The notes below the pieces were generated by a model. That model worked only from the letters and a program-made list of their open reading frames with translations, was not told the origin of the DNA and did no database searches. This document shows, piece by piece, positions 44,447-60,853 of a stretch of DNA of 64,000 bases (positions within the stretch are counted from its first letter, which is position 1; the number at the start of each line of letters is the position of its first letter). The translations under genes were made by a program, and so were the position numbers. Source of the DNA: Gonium pectorale (lineage: Eukaryota; Chlorophyta; Chlorophyceae; Chlamydomonadales; Volvocaceae). The stretch spans positions 4,701,737-4,765,736 of the forward strand of contig LSYV01000002.1 in NCBI GenBank assembly GCA_001584585.1, given 5' to 3'.

Positions 44447-45379
44447 GGTGGATAGTCGGCTGCGGCAGGACCCAAGTGGAGATGTGGGAAAGCAAGAAGG
44501 GGAAGTAGGACCGTAATGCAGACGGGTGCGGGCCCTGGCATATGACACACTCCTTTTGTATGTTGTTCGTGGAAAGGTTACAAGAGCAATGGCAAGAAAG
44601 GGCGCAGACAGCGGGAGGGGCAGATACCCCTCGGGTGACGAGAAACCATCGAAACCCTGCCCTAACTACAGCGCATCACGGCAGCCAATACCAAACACCG
44701 ACGGCACGCACACCAGGAGAAGAAGTCCTGCACCTCCAGACCAAAAAACAGGAAAACGCGACGATTACAGAACCACAGGGCAAGAGGAGACGACAAGCGA
44801 CGGGAGAAACAGATAAGGACGGGAAAAACAGATAAAGAGGCACAAGGGGCTCAGGCATGCCCCGTCCCTAACAAAAGCCGAAACCCCTAACCCCTTCTTC
44901 CCTGTCATGACCAGCGTGTGGTTGCGGTGGCCTCGGAGCCTCGGTCGGCCGCCGTGGTCGGTCGGCCGGCCGGTCGCCACCTCGGACCACCTCGAACCGC
45001 CAAGCAAGCGACTAACAGCACCGGCCCCCAAAGAGGAGCAGCACCGCAAACCCAGCAAGAGCGCATAGCCACTCCTTGATCCGGCCCACCACGGCTTATC
45101 TGTTGTCTCCCGTGTGATTCCTGCACTTGCTCACGCCGTTGCACCATTCTGCCTGCGGGTCGCACCCACTCACCCCCACCCTCCTGCCCCCGTGTCCGCA
45201 CTCTTGCACTGACACGTGCCCCGATGGGCGGTTGGGATCTTCCCGTCAGACCGCCGCCTGTTCGACTCGGGCCTTGCCGCCGTCGTTGCTTCTCCCCCCG
45301 TTTTTGCTTCTCCCCGCACCCGCCCCTGCCCGTGGGCACCGCTGCCGTACCAGTGTCTCCGCTCTTGACCGGGCGCCCT

Positions 45380-45700
45380 TCTTCTACATCTGTCTTCTTC
45401 CGTTCCATCGGCGGCCGACTATGGGGGAGGGACTGCTTTGGCCTGCATCTGTGCATCAACATGCATCGCCGTTACCTGAGGTCCGCCATGCCCTGTTCTT
45501 GGCGCCCTACTGGAAACATCGCACCCCTGGTGTGTATGACCCTAGAGGTTGCCTGCCCTGTTTCTGATTTTTTCGCTGACTCCGCGGACCTGTCGTCCTT
45601 TCCAGGTCTGTATTGCACCGCGCGCACCGCCCGGCGGTCAAGGGTAGCAGGCTGGGCGTCTGGTAACCGCTGGCCGCCAATGGACTGGACCTACGCCGCA
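45380..45700 (+). repeat. Dispersed repeat, inverted relative of 5071-5400
   Basis: Begins TTCCATCGGCGGCCGACTAT and ends GGCCGCCAATGGACTGG. The TACTGGAAACATCGCACC and GTATGACCCTAGAGG words within it relate it also to the copy in the BBD intron and to 46990-47115. Confidence 0.6.
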
Positions 45701-46292
45701 CGCCGCGCCCACCGGGTCTGCCATCTCTACGTACGTCTCGCTCACCAGCACCGGCCTCATACATCGCAGCGGCCGAAACAGGGGAAGCAGCTCCCGCCAC
45801 CATCGGCGGCCCTGTGCCCCTGATGCCACCGGCAACCCCGCCGCCGCGCCAGGGGAAGCAGCTCCCGCCACAGTGACAGGTGGCCCTGAGCACGCGACAG
45901 GAGGGCCTTCCCGCATGGACGTTGACCCGCTGCGGCGGCGCCGGCCGGCGGGGGCACCCACGGCGGCCCCGGCACCCAAGCGCTCTGCCGCAGGCCGTGG
46001 CAGCGCCCCAGTTTTGCAGCCTGGGTTTCTGGTGGGTGGGGCCGGACGTCAAGGAGCAGCACCGGCGCCTCGCCCGGCGCCCAGCGACACGGTGGTCTCT
46101 AGCAGCAGCGACACGGACAGCGACGACTACGGTGCCATCATGGGCTCCCGCGGGTAGGTATCGCCGCTTGGCAGCGGCGGCACGGGGTCCTCCCGACGCT
46201 CCCGGGCCTCGTCGCGATCCGGTGGAAGCCCTGGCACAACAGGCAGCGTGGGAGCTCCATGGGAGCTCCACACAACCCGTCCAGTTTGCTCG

Positions 46293-46394
46293 TGGCAGGC
46301 TGGGCGGGACCTTGTGCCCGCCTACCTGGCAGGCTGGGCGGGACCTTGTGCCCGCCTACCTGGCAGGCTGGGCGGGACCTTGTGCCCGCCTACC
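46293..46394 (+). repeat. Tandem repeat, three exact 34-bp units
   Basis: The unit begins TGGCAGGCTGGGCGGGACCT and ends GCCTACC, repeated three times head to tail without a visible mismatch. As 34 is not a multiple of 3, any coding use shifts frame between units. Confidence 0.9.
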
Positions 46395-46989
46395 TGCGCA
46401 CCGGATCTGCAACACTGGCGGGACATTGCGGTGGAGACCAGCCAGTCCAGCACGCTGCCGTTGGTGGCCCTTGGAGCATTGGGGGAGGTGGCTATGAAGC
46501 TTCAGAAGGCCTTCAGTTTGCAGCAGGAGGCGGGGTGGTCACCCGCGGGCCACGCGCTCAGTCGCAGGGCGCCCGCTGAGTTTGGTGGTTGGGCTTGGGG
46601 TTCGGGGTGCGTAGTGGGATGTCAGGTGCGGCTCCATTGCTGGGGCCGGTGCCATTTGTCGCTCTGTTCGGCGGTTGCAGGGGGTACTAAAGAAGGGAAA
46701 CGGCGGTTTGCAGGGGGGTAGGGGGTCGGCTTTCCTGGTTTTGCTAGGTGAGAGGCAGTAGGAGAGGGGTGTCTTGCTGCCGGTGCTCCTCGTCTCCGTT
46801 TGGTCAGTTATCCCGTTCTGGTATCGGGATGTAATAGGCTCCGTGACGTAGTACATTCCGAGGGTTCAGTTAGCCCATCGGGTTGCCCTGGGTTTGGCAC
46901 GCCGTGTCGGTTGGTAGCAGAGCAGACCGCTCTGGTTGGTCGTTAGCGTGCTTTGCATCTTCCCGTATCTGCCTCGCCGTGAGCCGGCT

Positions 46990-47115
46990 TTAGTATTCTT
47001 GGAGCTGTGTGAAAAAAGAGAGAAACCTGCACAGAAAGAGGGAGCCCGCCTCTACGGCCATACACGCCCGAAGGCGCGACGTTTCCAGTAGGGCGGGCGG
47101 GTACAGAGCAAGACA
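46990..47115 (-). repeat. Dispersed repeat, inverted copy of the BBD-intron element
   Basis: GAGAAACCTGCACAGAAAGA, GCCATACACGCCCGAAGGCG and CGACGTTTCCAGTAGGGCGG match the reverse complement of 645-770 with few differences. Confidence 0.8.
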
Positions 47116-47589
47116 TGTGACGTTCGTGGAGCTGTGTGCCGTTGTGACGCGCTGGGCTTTCGTTTACTTGCCTTTGTTTCCGTCCTTCCGACTTCCTGTT
47201 CTGTGGTTCTTAGGTGCAGGGCTCCTTCTCTTCGTGTGTGCGCTGACGCCGTCAGCCTGACTGTGTTTGATCTTGGCTGCTGTGGTGCGCTGTAGTTAGG
47301 GCATGTGGGTCTCATCACGGGATGGCTACCTGTCCCTTCCGATGTTTGCGCCCTTTCTCGTCTCTCCGCCTGTAACCTTTGCACAGAAAAGAGATAACCT
47401 CGCCGCTGCCCACACCGGTGGGCCCCGTCGGCTCCACTCCGTCGCCCGCCATGACTTGTATTCTGGCTCCTACTGGAAACGTCACACCATCGGCTTCCCT
47501 GTCTCTGGTTTGCTTTCCCCTCAAAACCACCTGCTTCAATGCATTCGCAATTGACGTGGTCTTCTTTTCAATCTTCGGACACTGCCTCG

Positions 47590-47730
47590 TCCGCTAGGTC
47601 TGTGTCACCCCCGTGGGCATCTCCGGCGGCGCCCTACGTCGCCAACCTGTTCCTGGGCTGGTACGAGTGTGACTTCGCAGCACAGCACGGCATCCAAGTC
47701 GCGCACGACATCCTGACGTCCGGTGTGAAA
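47590..47730 (+). pseudogene. Possible reverse-transcriptase remnant
   Basis: A short frame reads SPPWASPAAPYVANLFLGWY followed by ECDFAAQ. The PYVANLFLGWYE block resembles the conserved region of retroelement reverse transcriptases that precedes the catalytic YxDD box. The flanking catalytic boxes are not present, so this is at best a fragment. Similarity is judged from memory. Confidence 0.3.
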
Positions 47731-49281
47731 GACCGTAGGTGTAGCCTTCCCTATCCGTGTTTATTCGTTTTCGTTCTGCCAGCTGTTGGGTACACCAAAC
47801 GGACATCAACCTGCTTTCCGTTGCTTATCTTCCTCACCTCGTATGACGCGACCAGCACTGCGGCGGCTTTCATGGGCTGTATGCCCCAGCCGCATTTCGC
47901 CGCGAAAAGGCATCCCCATCTCGGCCTCGACCGCCCGACGGCACCCCGTTCCTGGACCACTCTCCTGGTGCTGCCCCGGATGGCGGTCGCCACCTCACTG
48001 CGCTCGCCACCTCACCCGCTCGGCCCTACGTCAGACGCGACCAGGCCAGATTGTAGGCCCTCGCCTCACGCGGCGCCTCCATGCGCGAACCTGCCGCGAC
48101 GGGCCGCACGCCGCGGCGGCCAGCGCGCAACGGCATGTGTGCCCGCGCGCAGGCCGGTGGCGGCTAGGGAAGGTTTCAATGCCTTGGAGACACGAGGACT
48201 CAGACGCGGGCTTCACGCACTAAACTCTCAGACGCATATTAGCTACCGGTGACGGTTTTCCGCCGATGGCGTCCCACATCGCTCGGCACGCATTTGGGCA
48301 TCACAGGCATCACAGCCACGTAGGTCACAGCAACGTGAGGTTACACGTGAGGCGCAGACCGCCCGTACACCAAATGTCCCCCCGTGTACCTACCGGCCGC
48401 CGCGTGCTGCCCTCACCATTGAAAGCCGACCAGCATCTGCTTTGTAAGCTGACAGGTAGCAAGCCACAGTCACAATGCCAGCCATGAAAACGCAAGAAGG
48501 GAGTGTATGTCCCTTCTTGCGGTTTGTGTTTGGGTGCCAGCTATGAAAACGACATTGCCAGCCATGCAAACGCAAGAAAATGTTGCCCCACGCAGACCGC
48601 CAGTGCGCTTCCATGAGTCCACATGTGCCCTCTATGTCGGACCCCATGGGCTGCAGGGGAGCCTACAAATGCCTCAAATTGGATTGACCCGCTCACGCAG
48701 GTGTCTTGTGCTAATACGAACTTTTGGCAACACATGCCATTCTACTTATGCCACGGCCCTAAAGCTGCCCACGGCCCCGCCTACCCTCCCAGCATTGCCA
48801 CGTCTTCTGCAGCGGTCCTGCCCAGTACCCGGCCCGCAATGCCGAAGCGTACTTCAGGTAAAACCTAGGGGTGCCACATCCTATTTGGCCAATAGCCACG
48901 CAAGCAGCACCACGCTCCAACTAGGCCCAGCAGTTACAGCAAAGAGGGACGCCCGCAGGTGCTCAGGCTGTTAGGAGCTGTAGCGGCTCCAGAGGGATAA
49001 ACCCAAGAGGGCCCAGACGCGCTGCTTAGGCAGTTGCCTGTCAACTCAAGAAGGGACCCAGGCCCCAAGCACGCAGCGTCCGTATCGCTTCTAGCTATGC
49101 TATAAAGGGACCGAGAGCACGCTGTGGCCAACTGCTCTTCTTTTGCTTCCTCCTCGCGCCACGGTGGGGGCCCCGCAGTGGGGGCAGCCGAAGATCCAGA
49201 AACTATAGGATGTCCGCAACGCAGGCGCTTGCAAATGACGAGATTGATCATGAGGCGCTCCCCAGTTACCAGGTCGCCGCT
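47731..49281. other. Intergenic accessory DNA
   Basis: No supported gene. It includes imperfect direct repeats of CCAGCCATGAAAACGCAAGAA (48475-48585) and the small hairpin at 48491-48521. 48850-49200 is the 3' side of the EMC5 gene. Confidence 0.45.
48491..48521. repeat. 12-bp perfect hairpin, 7-nt loop
   Basis: CGCAAGAAGGGA, loop GTGTATG, then TCCCTTCTTGCG. The left arm is also part of the local direct repeat ATGAAAACGCAAGAA / ATGCAAACGCAAGAA. Confidence 0.85.
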
Positions 49282-50237
49282 TTAACTCAGGGGCGGAATG
49301 TCGAGCGGCATGGCTCTGCTCCGCGTGTTGAAGGAGATGAAGTCATTCCGCTGGGTGCCAATCTCCATAGCTCTGCAAGCGACAATGCAGGGCGCAAGTA
49401 CCAATGTAAGGCGTACCGCATGGACCGAGGGTAACGAGGTGCCGGCGCAGGTGGGCGCACTATGAGCAGACACCACGGAGCGGACACCCGGGCTCCAAGA
49501 GCAAACCCGGTTTCCACTACTGTACCGCATGTCTGAGCACGTATTGAGATATATGTCCGACCATATGCTTCGGCATAGCCAGCACCCGCTTCCCACCCGC
49601 GCAAGCGGACAAGTTAGTCCCGTTCCTTAAGAGGCCGGGCAGGCGCACGTCGGAGCTACCGCGGCAGCGAGAGCCCCCTGGGCGGACAAAGTGCATGCGG
49701 AATGCGAGGGCGCTCACGAGATACGCACCTGCCCTTGGCCGGCATCACAACCACCTTGATGGGCCCGGCGGACAGGTATGCACCTGCGGGGCCAAGACGA
49801 GACTAGGAAGCTTGGCTCGGGAACCAAAACGTGCGCTGTAGCTAGCACCCAGTGCATACTGCATCCGCACGTCATCCGTACTAGGCCACCACTCATACTC
49901 ATGACAGAGCCAGCATCTTGGCAGCAACCCGTACGACCCAGGCCGTGTGACCCCGCCACCCACCGAACACGGCCACGAGCGCGGATATTCCAAGTTCAAT
50001 GACTATGCTAGGCGGTAGGGACTCGAATTCCTCTTGCGAGAGCTTCAGCAGCTGGTGGTCTACGTGACCAGGGGAGAAGGATGGGTATGGGCTGGAAGGG
50101 CAGACCAAGCCCCGAAAGTGCCCCATCTCCCCAGATCATCCGGGCGAAGACAACGTACATTGGATGACTGCAACCGTCGTGTGAACTAGTCCCGCCAGGC
50201 CTGCCAGGATGAGAAGCCCGCCAGTGCTAAACCGCAT
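49282..50237 (-). CDS. EMC5: ER membrane protein complex subunit 5 (MMGT family)
   Basis: Four exons in phase: 50237-50159, 50059-49964, 49783-49729 and 49372-49282, giving 106 residues, the normal EMC5 size. Transmembrane helix 1 is MRFSTGGLLILAGLAGLVHT at the start. The family signature HQLLKLSQEEFESLPPSIVI follows, then helix 2 (GISALVAVFGAYL), and a C-terminal β-rich tail with GTQRNDFISFNTRSRAM, which corresponds to the conserved F..F..R motif. EMC5 is a core membrane subunit of the EMC insertase, which inserts tail-anchored and multipass proteins into the ER membrane. It is divergent from the secretory-protein gene at 50531, 293 bp away. Confidence 0.9.
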
Positions 50238-50530
50238 CTCGTCAAGCCCGACCTAGGTGGATTCGTGAATGTCCTGTGTGATCAGAGCGAAATAGCGGTG
50301 GTGGCAAGAGAACAAATACTCTAGCAACCAAGATACTCAGCCACAGCGCACCAGAGTGGTAAAAACAACCTTGGTGACACCTGATAGGCAAGAGAGACAT
50401 AAGTGCCGTGCGTATCGTACCATGTACCAAATCGGCCCTTACACGCTCACGCGTTGCCAAGCCCCGACACGCTGCGAGACACTCAAAACACAGTACACGC
50501 GTAAAGATTTATCTGCAGAAACGGTCGACC
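50238..50530. promoter_or_regulatory. Divergent promoter region, EMC5 and secretory-protein gene
   Basis: 293 bp between two head-to-head ATGs. It is lower in GC than neighbouring coding DNA. No specific motif is claimed. Confidence 0.4.
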
Positions 50531-51556
50531 ATGGCCGGGTTCAAGTGGGCTTCGCCAAGCCTGCTGGCAGTGCTGCTATGCATTGCGTTCCTTTTGGAGT
50601 CTGAGGCGTCAATCTATGACCCTAAGCGTGGTCTGAAGGTGAGCCTGCACCCGCCGGAGCTCGATGTCTTAACCCAGACGCCTGAAACGGAGTTCGAAAC
50701 CGCCATATATACCCGCAGACGCAAGGCCTCTCCCATGACCAAATCAAGGAAGTGATGAAGCAGCACGACCCGCACCATATCATTCATAAGCACAAGCACA
50801 AGGTATGTGCATGCTTACCAGGGGCCAAGGTAACGCCCGGGGTGTCAACAAATCGCTGTCAGAAGTCATGCTGACAGCCAGGCAGTGAAGGGACAGAGCT
50901 GGGGGCCACGAGAGCTGGGGTTTGTGTGGGCGCCTTGGGAGAGGTGCCGGCCGCCTGGGTGCCTGTTGACGTGTTTATGGGGGAGGAGCACACATGCGCT
51001 GGGCACAGAGGATTCGATGCACCTCATTTTACGGTATTGAGGTGGTGGCAGGTGCCATGGCGTTTTGTCCTCGACCTGCCCGGGTTCTTCATCCTAGGAA
51101 GCCTCTTGTAGCTGTGCGGATAGTTCGCTTAGGCAGGAGGACTCCATTGCCACGTGTCCACAGGATGGACTCAAGGAGCACCCTGAGGTGAAGCGCTTCC
51201 AGGAGTGGCACGACAAGTTCAAGGTGAGTGGCAGGGGACTCTCAATTCCGCCTGTGTTGGGTGTTAGGCACTACACAAAGCAGGCCGTTGCACGTGCATG
51301 CCCTGCCCTCCTTGCCAAGACGGCAAGTCCTGCCCTCACCACACACGTACCCTTCGCTCTTACGCAGGCCGGCCACCCGGATGCGGGTGTGGCCTTCGCC
51401 GGCAAGATTCCCCACGACGTGATCCCGCACCTCTTTGGCGACGACGCCTTCCCCAGCGAGCCCGCTCCCGAGCAGCAGCAGCCTGGCGCCCCGCAGCAGG
51501 CCAGCCAGGACGAACTGCCTCGGGACGTGCCCGAGTTTAAGCGCCTTGAGCTCTAG
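50531..51556 (+). CDS. Small secretory-pathway protein with His-rich segment, unknown function
   Basis: Four exons in perfect phase: 50531-50638, 50719-50802, 51164-51223 and 51368-51556, giving 146 residues. Residues 1 to about 28 form a signal peptide (MAGFKWASPSLLAVLLCIAF, cleavage near SEA-SIYD). The mature protein has TQGLSHDQIKEVMKQHDPHH directly followed by IIHKHKHK (a His/Lys cluster, possibly metal- or acid-binding). It continues with HPEVKRFQEWHDKFKAGHPD, DVIPHLFGDDAF, a Glu/Gln/Pro stretch, and the C-terminus VPEFKRLEL. There is no transmembrane helix and no canonical HDEL/KDEL. No family was recognised. It is head-to-head with EMC5, which is suggestive but not proof of a related role. 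Confidence 0.75.
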
Positions 51557-52381
51557 GCGATTGACCGTCTCTGCGTGAACTTGGCGCCGGTGACTACAGG
51601 TGCTCCACTACGGCTTTTGTTGGGTGTGACTCATCCCTGACACTGTATGTTTAACCGGCATGTATGTACGACAGAATCGAGCGGAATTCATCAAGCAGTG
51701 ATCACTGTTGTGACACGAACGTGCGTATTGCTGTTTACATGACAGCCACGGCCCTGTCTGTCGAAGAATGAGGTTCGGTGGACACAAAAGCCGCTTTAGC
51801 AGGATTGAGGCACTTACACGCTACCGCCGCCGGGAGGGCGGAGTGGTTACCCGGACATCGTTAATGCAACCCGCCGTGATGGCGGTCATTGTAACGAACT
51901 CTCTCATTTGAAACATCGATGAGCCCCACAACACCAAGGCCGCCAAAGCGGTCTACGCAATGCTCAGTACGCACCCCGTCGTGGCAGCTCACGCCGCCCT
52001 CTCTCGTCGCTCTTAACAGCAAGCATGCACGTTCATGTGCAATGAGGCCTCATCATCCACCACTCGCTTGTCGCGCACCACCTGGTTGAGCAGTTGCTTG
52101 ACAAGCGCCCAGCACGCGCGAACAGTCGTAACAGCTGTAAACCTGTAAATGTAACAGGCCGTGTTCACGTCTGCCCACAGTGCGCACCCCCTCCACGCAA
52201 TCTGAACGCCAACCACTGGGACCCTGGCTTGCTCGCACCCTGCTCTACATAACGGTACTACACACTACACACTTTCAACAGCTACCCGTGAAAATCGTCC
52301 CACGTTTGCTGCGCGGCCCACACGCTCCCGTGCCGCCAGAGCGCTTCCGGCCCTGTCCCCGTGCACGCAGCCCCCAGTCGC
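51557..52381. other. Intergenic between convergent genes
   Basis: 3' flanks of the small secretory protein and PRP43. A TGTAA word, the volvocine poly(A) signal, lies at 51890-51894 and would give a 3' UTR of about 330 nt for the plus-strand gene. A small palindrome (CGCCGCCGGGAGGGCGG near 51825) is present. Confidence 0.45.
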
Positions 52382-59031
<6,650 letters not shown>

Positions 59032-60589
59032 TCACGCCAGCTTCCCGGTCGTGAGCTTGCTGAACCTGCTGGTCATGCTCTGCATGTCGGTGGCCTTCTG
59101 CACGCTGGGCGGCAGCACGGTGCCCATCAGCTTGGCCAGGTTGGGCTTAATGCCCAGGTTGCAGACGACGTAAAGGAACATGAAGCTGCGGAGGAGTTAA
59201 GGGTCGGGAGAGCAGGTGTGGAGAGCAGCTGTAACGCATATCGCATAGGGCCGAGTACCATTGGGGCGGGAGCCATAGGGCTGAGCTGTTCGGTGCAGAA
59301 GCGGGGCAGGAAAGAGCTCAAGCCAGATGTCATTCGGGCAGAAGAGAGGAAGGCAGCGCCTCGTCAAGCATCAGGACACTGCCCGTCTACCTTGGTCTCG
59401 ACCCTAAGATGCGGCTTCTTCCAGCCCCACGCCCTCCCCCCGCAGCCCGCACCTGCAGTCCGTGGCCGCGGGGCTCTCCAGCCATTGGTGCGCCAGCTTG
59501 GAGAATGGGAACATGGGCGCGAAAGGCAGCACCGCCACGCTCTTGCCCAGGTACCAGGTGCGCAGCACGTAGAACATGGTGAACAGGCAGGCGGACATGA
59601 TGACGTACTGCCGCATGCGGTAAAAGTAGAAGTCGCGGCTCATGTACGCGAGCTGCACCTGCAAGGGCCGCGGGTTGGGGCAGGGGTGGGGGCAGGGTGG
59701 GAAGGGAGGGTGAGGAGAATGAAGGGGAGGGTGAGGCGGGGAGGGGAGGGGCGAGTGCGGGGAGGTACGGTAGACGTACGAATGGTCAGGGGAGAAAGGG
59801 CCAACACGAGGAGGGGTGCGTGGTGAAAATTGGGGTTGGTGCGACGCAAAGTTGGTGCGACGCAAAGGTGGGGGCAAGCAGGCATTTGTGCGAGTCGCAG
59901 GATGCAAGCTAGAAGCCTTAGAACGCCGAGATGGGCATCCCGACGGGGATGCATTCCAGCGACATTGTGACCCAAAGGCGTTACTTTAATACCTCCGTCA
60001 GCACCGCCCAACCCTACACACACAGCAGCCACGACAGACCAGTGCTGCCTCCGGGCTGCCTTGGGGGCTGCGCCAAGGCTCAACGGCAGGCTGCCCGTGG
60101 AGATATTTGCAGGCCCAGAGGCCGCTCAGCCCAAGCGCACCTCGAGCGTGCGCTCCCGCTTCTTCTGGGCGGGGGTGGTGGCCGCGGCACCTGCTGCTTG
60201 TAGGCGGTCAAGCTCCTGGCGAGTGCGATGGCAGTACGATGCCACAGAAACCAAGGCGGACAGCGGGGTGGGGTGGTGGGGGGAGTGGGACCGGGTCGGC
60301 GGGGCCGCGGCTGGGTATGCCGTCCGTCAGCACGTCCGCCCCACGTCCAGACATGGGTCGATGTGCGCTATCCCTACCCCAGGGCCGCCATGACAGGTGG
60401 TGGGGACTGATCGGGACACATACATATGAGGCAGACGCGTACCTTGCTGGATCGCTCAATATCCGCGACGAGGCGTTTAAACCCCGAGGAGCTGTACACA
60501 AGGAGAACCGTCAGCACCTCCACGAGCAAAATGACGAAACAGCTTAAGCCGACGATGGCCACCGACGGCGGCACAACTACGCCAGCCAT
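59032..60589 (-). CDS. TMCO1: TMCO1-family ER membrane protein (Oxa1 superfamily)
   Basis: Four exons in perfect phase: 60589-60443, 60215-60141, 59658-59453 and 59185-59032, giving 193 residues (human TMCO1 is 188). Transmembrane helix 1 is VAIVGLSCFVILLVEVLTVL; then LVYSSSGFKRLVADIERSSK leads into a charged coiled coil (ELDRLQAAG...KKRERTLE). MSRDFYFYRMRQYVIMSACL begins helix 2, followed by the conserved LPFAPMFPFSKLAHQWL loop and TDCSFMFLYVVCNLGI with helix 3. The tail is Ser/Thr/Lys-rich. TMCO1 is part of the ribosome-associated GEL/multipass translocon in the ER and was also described as a Ca2+-load-activated channel. The family call rests on the KR-L-A-IE-SK and TDCSF-FLY blocks. It starts 264 bp from the divergent LRR gene. 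Confidence 0.92.
59676..59770 (+). repeat. G-rich purine tract in TMCO1 intron 2
   Basis: About 95 bp dominated by GGGG/GGGA runs on the plus strand (C-rich on the transcribed RNA). It has many runs of three or more G and could fold as a G-quadruplex in the DNA. Confidence 0.6.
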
Positions 60590-60853
60590 TTGATATATCA
60601 AGCTTAATGTCAATGCTCACTAAAGGGCCGGTTCGTCGGCGCCACGTCTTAGTACGTGTCTCAAGTGTCCTGTTTCGCTTTAGATGCCATCACTCTAGGT
60701 GCCAATGCCGATAGCTACCTGCTGGCTGATCAGGCAGAGCGCGAGAACACTGTTCCCGGACGAACCGTACCTGCACTGCGCGGGACACAAGGGCACCAGC
60801 GCTCTGCACCAGCTTGCTCTCATCATCCATCGCTAGATCAGCTGTTGGGCGGC
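60590..60853. promoter_or_regulatory. Short divergent promoter region, TMCO1 and LRR gene
   Basis: 264 bp between two head-to-head start codons. No specific motif is claimed. Confidence 0.4.

Larger units (their letters stand above)
44571..47400. mobile_element. Candidate inverted-repeat mobile element (degenerate)
   Basis: Both ends carry the same repeat in opposite orientation: 44571-44800 forward and 47180-47400 inverted. They share AAAGGTTACA, GAGAAAGGGCGCA, CCCTAACTACAGCGCA and AGAA..AG.CCTGCACCT. The ends align over about 220 bp at perhaps 75%. The interior contains diverged repeat modules (45380-45690), a Ser/Asp- and Pro/Arg-rich open stretch at 45873-46157 and another with LQHWRDIAVETSQ near 46410. 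It also holds a 34-bp triplicate. No transposase motif was recognised. No target-site duplication was found by eye. It may be a non-autonomous or composite element rather than a single insertion. Confidence 0.45.

Noticed and set aside
46248..46721. Protein-coding gene containing the 34-bp repeats
   Set aside because: The 34-bp unit shifts frame every repeat, and there is no conserved domain or splice support.
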